This document shows positions 7,052 to 10,501 of a stretch of DNA of 10,501 nt, in pieces. The notes beneath the pieces are model-generated. The model had not been told where the DNA came from. It was given only the letters and a program-made list of their open reading frames with translations, and did not search any database. Both the position numbers and the translations under genes were made by a program. Origin of the DNA: Mycobacteriaceae bacterium (GTDB taxonomy: Bacteria > Actinomycetota > Actinomycetes > Mycobacteriales > Mycobacteriaceae); NCBI GenBank assembly GCA_019242135.1, contig JAFAWC010000410.1, forward strand, positions 1 to 10,501, in the 5' to 3' direction. Each line of letters opens with the position of its first letter. Position 1 is the first letter of the stretch.

Positions 7052-7060
7052 GGAGGGAGG
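7052..7060 (+). promoter_or_regulatory. Strong ribosome-binding site of the pknD-like gene
   Basis: The purine run GGAGGGAGG ends seven bases before the GTG at 7068. It marks this as the authentic kinase start, so the gene's true 5' end is here and not at the TTG that opens the long downstream frame. Confidence 0.65.
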
Positions 7061-7067
7061 GTCGACG

Positions 7068-7214
7068 GTGAGCGACATCGAGCCTGGGTCCGAGCCTGGG
7101 CCACGAGTGGGCTCGCAGTTTGGCCCGTATCAGCTGAACCGGCTGCTGGGCCGCGGCGGGATGGGTGAAGTCTACGAGGCCGAGGACACCCGCAAGCACC
7201 GAGTGTCGCGTTGA
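7068..7214 (+). pseudogene. pknD: N-terminal fragment of the PknD-like kinase (cut off by frameshift)
   Basis: These 48 codons encode the start of the kinase: a short leader, then 'VGSQFGPYQLNRLLGRGGMG' with the glycine-rich ATP loop, then 'EVYEAEDTRKHRV'. This is nearly the N-terminus of M. tuberculosis PknD as I recall it. The frame then runs into 'SR' and a TGA at 7212-7214. The expected continuation is 'V-A-L-K', with the ATP-anchoring lysine. Inserting one G between 7205 and 7206, making gtg-gtc from gtg-tc, restores it exactly and joins the long frame from 7211. The stop overlaps the TTG of that frame as TTGA. The break is therefore a one-base deletion, in the genome or in the sequencing. 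Confidence 0.8.
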
Positions 7215-9349
7215 AGCTGATCTCCGAGCAGTACTCCGCCAACCCGGTGTTTCGCGCCCGGATGCAACGCGAGGCCGACACCGCGGGCCGGATGATCGAA
7301 CCCCATGTGGTGCCCATCCACGACTACGGCGAGATCGACGGTCAGTTCTATGTGGACATGCGCCTGATCGACGGCATCGATCTGCGCACCTTGGTGAAGC
7401 GCTATGGTCCGCTGACACCGCCCCGGGCGGTGGCCATCGTGCGTCAGATCGCTGCCGCGCTGGACGCCGCGCATGCCATCGGGGTGATGCATCGCGATGT
7501 CAAGCCGGAAAACATTCTGGTCACTGGAAATGACTTCGCCTATCTGGTGGATTTCGGTCTGGCTCGCGCTGCCACCGACGCCGGGCTGACCCAGCCCGGG
7601 AGCACAATGGGCACCTACCACTACATGGCCCCCGAGCGGTTCAAAAGTGACGAGGTCACCTATCGCGCCGACATCTATGCGCTGGCCTGTGTGTTGCACG
7701 AGGCGTTGACCGCGTCGCGCCCGTATCGGACCAATAGCGTCGAACGGCTGATAACTGCGCATCTGATGGAGCCGGCGCCGCGACCCAGCCAGCTGCGGCC
7801 CGGGAAGGTTCCGGAGGCCTTGGACGAGGTGGTAGCCACCGGCATGGCCAAGAACCCCGAGGAGCGCTACCACAGCGCCGGTGACCTGGCCGCCGCCGCT
7901 TACGAGGCGCTGACCGCACCCGAGAAGCGCCAGTCCGCCACGATCCTGGAGCAAAGCGAGAAAACGACCATCCCGGTCAACGTCGCCGATCAGCTGCCTC
8001 CCGCGCCATCGCAAGGCGGCGCGCCGAGCGTGGTTCCTCCCGCGCCGTCGCAAGGCGGCGCCCCGAGCGTGGTTCCCCCCGCGCCATCGCAAGGCGGCGC
8101 CCCGAGCGTGGCCCCCCAAGCGCCGTCACCCGCTGCCGAGACGATGGCTGTTCCCATCCCGTCGCAAGGCGGCCCTGGGGCCTCGGCCCCTTCTGGCTCG
8201 TGGCCGCGAACGCCAACACCATCCACCCCGCCGACGTGGACGCCCGCCGCCGGCGCCGAGACAATGGTTGCTTCCACCCCGTCGCACCCTGGGACCTCGA
8301 CCCCTTCTGGCTCGTGGCCGCGAACCCCAACACCACCCACCCCGCCGACGTGGACGCCCGCCGCCGGCAGTGGCAGCTGGCCCAGCCAACCCGGTTTCCC
8401 CTCCGCGGTCACCCCCCGGGTCGGTCGGCCACCCGACGAGAAGGAGCCGGCCCGGCCCGACCGCAAACGCAAGCTGTTGCTCATTGTCGGTGCTGTCGTG
8501 CTTCTAGTTATCGCCATTGGCGGCGGCCTCGGGTACTGGCTCACGCGGCCGAAATCCCCACCGGCACCGCCACCGTGGAACTCGGCGACCGGGCAGACGA
8601 CGCTGCCGTTCAACGGCCTCACTTTCCGCCTCTCCCCCGGCGGCGTCGCGCTCGATAGCGCCGGCAATGTGTATGTCACCAACCAGGGCATGTCGGGTCG
8701 CGTGGTGAAACTGGCGGTCGGCTCAAGCACCCCTCAGGAGCTGCACTTCGATGGTCTTTACGAGCCGCAGGGTGTGGCGGTGGATAGCTCCGGGGCCGTG
8801 TACGTCACCGACTTCAACCATCGGGTGGTGAAGATGGCGGCTGGGTCGAACACTCAGACCGAGCTGCCGTTTACCGGCCTCAATTTCCCCGAGGGTGTGG
8901 CGGTGGACAGCAGCGGCAACGTCTACGTCGCCGACCGCGGCAACGACAGGGTGGTGAAGTTGACTGCCGGATCGAACACCCAGACCGACCTGTTGACCGG
9001 CCTGAATCACCCAAACGGTGTGGCCGTGGACAGTGCCGGCAACGTGTATGTCAGCGACTCCGACAACAACAAGGTGCTCAAGATGGCGCCCGGAGCGAGC
9101 GCACCGACCACGTTGCCGGTCACCGGGCTCACCGTCCCCTGGGGTATTGCGGTGGACAGCGACGGCACCGTGTACGTCACCGACCATGAAACCGGCAAGG
9201 TGGTGAAGTTGGCGCCCGGAGCGAGCGCACCGACTCCGCTCCCGATCACTGACCTGAACACCCCGTTGGGCTTGGCCGTCGACAGCGCCGGGAATGTGTA
9301 CGTCGCCGACCGCGGCAACGACCAGATCGTGAGGCTGGCGACGGGCTGA
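7211..9349 (+). CDS. pknD: PknD-like receptor Ser/Thr kinase, main part (kinase core, linker, TM, NHL propeller)
   Basis: This 712-residue frame opens with TTG at 7211 and continues the kinase whose first 46 residues are at 7068-7205; rejoined, the protein would be 760 residues. Numbers below are for the rejoined protein. The Hanks-type kinase has the beta3 lysine K50, catalytic D144 in 'MHRDVKPENILV', D162 in 'VDFGLARA', and 'GTYHYMAPERF' after an activation loop rich in Thr/Ser. It ends near residue 275. A Pro/Thr/Ser-rich linker of about 190 residues with repeats follows, then basic residues and a membrane helix at about 470-492. A six-bladed NHL propeller of 'GVAVDSAGNVYV ... RVVKL' units runs from about 507 to the end, outside the cell. 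In M. tuberculosis PknD is linked to osmotic-stress signalling. As split here, the downstream product alone lacks the ATP loop and should be inactive unless the break is a sequencing error or is bypassed. Confidence 0.88.
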   Translation: MKLISEQYSANPVFRARMQREADTAGRMIEPHVVPIHDYGEIDGQFYVDMRLIDGIDLRTLVKRYGPLTPPRAVAIVRQIAAALDAAHAIGVMHRDVKPENILVTGNDFAYLVDFGLARAATDAGLTQPGSTMGTYHYMAPERFKSDEVTYRADIYALACVLHEALTASRPYRTNSVERLITAHLMEPAPRPSQLRPGKVPEALDEVVATGMAKNPEERYHSAGDLAAAAYEALTAPEKRQSATILEQSEKTTIPVNVADQLPPAPSQGGAPSVVPPAPSQGGAPSVVPPAPSQGGAPSVAPQAPSPAAETMAVPIPSQGGPGASAPSGSWPRTPTPSTPPTWTPAAGAETMVASTPSHPGTSTPSGSWPRTPTPPTPPTWTPAAGSGSWPSQPGFPSAVTPRVGRPPDEKEPARPDRKRKLLLIVGAVVLLVIAIGGGLGYWLTRPKSPPAPPPWNSATGQTTLPFNGLTFRLSPGGVALDSAGNVYVTNQGMSGRVVKLAVGSSTPQELHFDGLYEPQGVAVDSSGAVYVTDFNHRVVKMAAGSNTQTELPFTGLNFPEGVAVDSSGNVYVADRGNDRVVKLTAGSNTQTDLLTGLNHPNGVAVDSAGNVYVSDSDNNKVLKMAPGASAPTTLPVTGLTVPWGIAVDSDGTVYVTDHETGKVVKLAPGASAPTPLPITDLNTPLGLAVDSAGNVYVADRGNDQIVRLATG
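7997..8113 (+). repeat. Three 39-bp in-frame tandem repeats in the kinase linker
   Basis: Units begin at 7997, 8036 and 8075. Each encodes the 13-residue unit 'PPAPSQGGAPSVV', with the last residues of the third changed. The units differ at only a few, mostly third-codon, positions, which indicates recent slippage or recombination. All are in frame, so they lengthen the cytoplasmic linker without breaking the gene. Confidence 0.9.
8135..8368 (+). repeat. Two ~117-bp in-frame repeats in the kinase linker
   Basis: Unit A (8135-8254, 40 codons) and unit B (8255-8368, 38 codons) both begin 'AETM'. Both carry 'PSGSWPRTPTP' followed by 'TPPTWTPAAG'. They are directly adjacent, differ by two codons in length, and continue the linker expansion begun by the 39-bp repeats. 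They are rich in Thr/Ser-Pro and are candidates for autophosphorylation sites, which is inference. Confidence 0.85.
8585..9346 (+). repeat. Six NHL propeller blades encoded as degenerate ~120-126-bp repeats
   Basis: The extracellular domain consists of six units, each with 'P.GVAVDSxGNVYVxD', then 'xxVVKLxxGSxxxT.LPxTGL'. They are diverged at the DNA level except for short blocks such as 'gtggacagc' and 'gtgtacgtcaccgac'. Six blades close a complete beta-propeller, as in M. tuberculosis PknD. Confidence 0.85.
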
Positions 9350-9375
9350 CTTCGCCGAAACCGTTGCGGCCGTCC

Positions 9376-10122
9376 TCAGCCGGGCACATCAATCACCACA
9401 ACGGTGATGTTGTCGGGTCCACCGCCGCGATTGGCCGCGTCGATAAGGGCCCGACACGCCTCGTCGGCGTCAGGGGCCGCGGCAAGTATGTCGGCCATGC
9501 TGGTGTCGTCGACCACGCCATGCAGGCCATCCGTGCACAGCACAATCCGGTCTCCCGGGCGCAAATCGAACGTGCCCACGTCCGGCGTAGCGGGTGGTTT
9601 CATCATCACGTATCGGGTCAGCACGCCGCGGGCCGGATTGCCGGTGGTGTCGGCGTCGGCGTCAAGGTGTTGATCGTCGATGAGGGCCTGAATCAGGGTG
9701 TGGTCACGGGTGAGCTGCTGCATGCTGTGATCACGGAACAGGTACGCGCGACTGTCGCCGAGGTGCGCGACGACGGCCCGAGAGGCGGCGACGACCACAG
9801 CGACGACCGTCGTGCCGGCCCCAGTGATAGCTGGATCGCTTTCACCCTGCGAGTGCAGGTCATCGGACAGCTGGGCGACCACTTTGCCCAGCAAGGTTTC
9901 GATGCCAGCATCAGTGAGATCGCGCTCGGTGAGCTGGCGTCGTAGATAGTCCGGTAGCAGTTCAGTTGCCAATTGCGCGGCCGCCGCACCGTTGGTACTC
10001 GTGGCGACGCCGTCGGCAACCATATACAGGCCCTGAGCAGGGTCGGCCGTCCACCGGTCGTCGTTTCGCGGGCGTCGCTGGCCGGGGTCACTGTGGCCGG
10101 CGTATCCAAGTCCCGACTCCAC
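9376..10122 (-). CDS. PP2C/PPM-family Ser/Thr protein phosphatase
   Basis: This is a 248-residue soluble Mn2+/Mg2+-dependent phosphatase consisting of the catalytic domain only, with no membrane helix. Motifs in order are N20-D21-D22 in 'QRRPRNDDRW', 'MVADGV' (D37-G38), 'GAGTTVVAVVV', 'VAHLGDSRAYLF' (G122-D123-S124), 'LTRDHTLIQALID', 'PGDRIVLCTDGLHGVVDD' (D198-G199) and 'GGGPDNITVVVIDV' (D237-N238). The metal-binding aspartates are present, but the usual 'DGMGG' reads 'DGVATSTNG'. The GTG start at 10122 is supported by GGAGG five bases upstream. It converges on the PknD-like gene, with 26 bp between their stops, and is divergent from a second kinase. It is a natural candidate to dephosphorylate one or both kinases or their targets. 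It is not PstP, which has a membrane helix and sits with pknA/pknB. Confidence 0.93.
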   Translation of the reverse strand: MESGLGYAGHSDPGQRRPRNDDRWTADPAQGLYMVADGVATSTNGAAAAQLATELLPDYLRRQLTERDLTDAGIETLLGKVVAQLSDDLHSQGESDPAITGAGTTVVAVVVAASRAVVAHLGDSRAYLFRDHSMQQLTRDHTLIQALIDDQHLDADADTTGNPARGVLTRYVMMKPPATPDVGTFDLRPGDRIVLCTDGLHGVVDDTSMADILAAAPDADEACRALIDAANRGGGPDNITVVVIDVPG

Positions 10123-10394
10123 CTCAACCTCCGCACGGCTGTGTCCTGCCTAACCGCGAGCTGACTGCCAGGAGCATATGCACCCCACGGCGCATTGGGA
10201 ACGATTCGCTTCGAGTTCGCGGCCTACGGCCTGGCCGTCTTAGAGGTTTGCCTGAAAGCCCCATTTGATTGTCGGGTGGGCCGGTCAGGATTTAGCGTTG
10301 TGATGGAGCGCAGCCCTACGTAACGCATCGCTGCCTCGCCCGGAGCGGTAGCTGACGCCGGCGACCGGGTTCGGCGTTGCTGGAGGAGTCGGCC
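10123..10394. promoter_or_regulatory. Divergent intergenic region between PP2C and second kinase
   Basis: This 272-bp gap must contain promoters for the phosphatase (minus) and the second kinase (plus). I see no open frame with a recognisable product, no RNA gene and no clear inverted-repeat operator. Possible TANNNT -10 elements occur (for example TAGCGT near 10294) but without convincing -35 partners. Confidence 0.35.
10382..10388 (+). promoter_or_regulatory. Ribosome-binding site of the second kinase
   Basis: GGAGGAG at 10382-10388 sits six bases before the ATG at 10395 and fixes the start of the partial gene. Confidence 0.65.
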
Positions 10395-10501
10395 ATGGGT
10401 AACACCCGGCTGGGTGTGGGCGCCAGACTCGGGCCCTACCTGCTCAAGAGATCGCTGGGCCGCGGCGGCATGGGCGAGGTATTCGAGGCCGAGAACACCG
10501 A
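10395..10501 (+). CDS. Second PknD/PknE-like Ser/Thr protein kinase, N-terminal part (3' end outside window)
   Basis: The first 35 codons of a kinase are visible: 'MGNTRLGVGARLGPYLLKRS', then 'LGRGGMGEVFEAENT'. The glycine-rich ATP loop and the segment before it closely resemble the start of the PknD-like gene at 7068 and of the mycobacterial PknD/PknE group. The ATG at 10395 has a strong Shine-Dalgarno site. Domains beyond the ATP loop, including the catalytic residues and any sensor domain, are outside the window, so which kinase it is cannot be decided. It is divergent from the PP2C gene and probably shares its control region. Confidence 0.85.
   Translation, partial: MGNTRLGVGARLGPYLLKRSLGRGGMGEVFEAENT

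Noticed and set aside
7195..7220. Programmed -1 frameshifting in the kinase gene
   Set aside because: A -1 shift would restore the frame, but there is no X-XXY-YYZ slippery heptamer and no obvious downstream stimulatory structure. A one-base deletion explains the break more simply.
7997..8113. Regular 39-bp repeats resembling a CRISPR array
   Set aside because: The units are directly abutting with no unique spacers, are in frame within a gene, and have no cas genes nearby.
7172..8730. Long antisense frames with repeats opposite the kinase linker
   Set aside because: The repeats are the complement of the in-frame linker repeats, and the sense frame has kinase and propeller motifs. The antisense product has none.

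Overview
The window is high-GC actinobacterial DNA with GTG/TTG starts. The proteins read as mycobacterial: a MetZ / rhodanese / PurT trio in the order I recall for M. tuberculosis Rv0389-Rv0391, and a PstS2 followed by a PknD-type kinase with an NHL propeller, as I recall for Rv0932c-Rv0931c. I infer a Mycobacterium sensu lato other than the M. tuberculosis complex, because blocks that lie far apart in M. tuberculosis sit side by side here. These assignments rest on remembered family sequences, not on a database search.

Left part (1-3590): the C-terminal end of a short-chain dehydrogenase (+) runs into a minus-strand block. Read in its own direction the block is UBP-type zinc finger, purT, rhodanese, metZ. 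The last two overlap by ATGA and are probably translationally coupled. MetZ makes homocysteine from O-succinylhomoserine and a sulfur donor, and the rhodanese beside it is a plausible sulfur-handling partner. PurT is a formate-dependent GAR formyltransferase homologue with unusual ATP-site substitutions.

Middle part (3610-5758): a CPA1-family Na+/H+ antiporter starts 19 bp from the divergent zinc-finger gene. Behind it, on the minus strand, lies a decayed C-terminal remnant of a small membrane protein broken by a one-base frameshift. The rest of the 550-bp gap holds only a doubtful 39-codon leader ORF.

Right part (5759-10501): a phosphate and phosphosignalling island. A PstS2-like phosphate-binding lipoprotein is followed, after a GC-rich hairpin, by a PknD-like receptor Ser/Thr kinase with an enlarged repetitive Pro/Thr-rich linker, one membrane helix and a six-bladed NHL propeller. 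The kinase frame is split by a one-base deletion between the glycine-rich loop and the catalytic lysine. A convergent PP2C phosphatase follows, and then the first 35 codons of a second kinase with a PknD/PknE-like N-terminus. The pst permease genes that follow pknD in M. tuberculosis are absent here. The kinase-phosphatase-kinase arrangement suggests a local reversible phosphorylation circuit tied to an extracellular phosphate or osmotic signal, but that link is inference.
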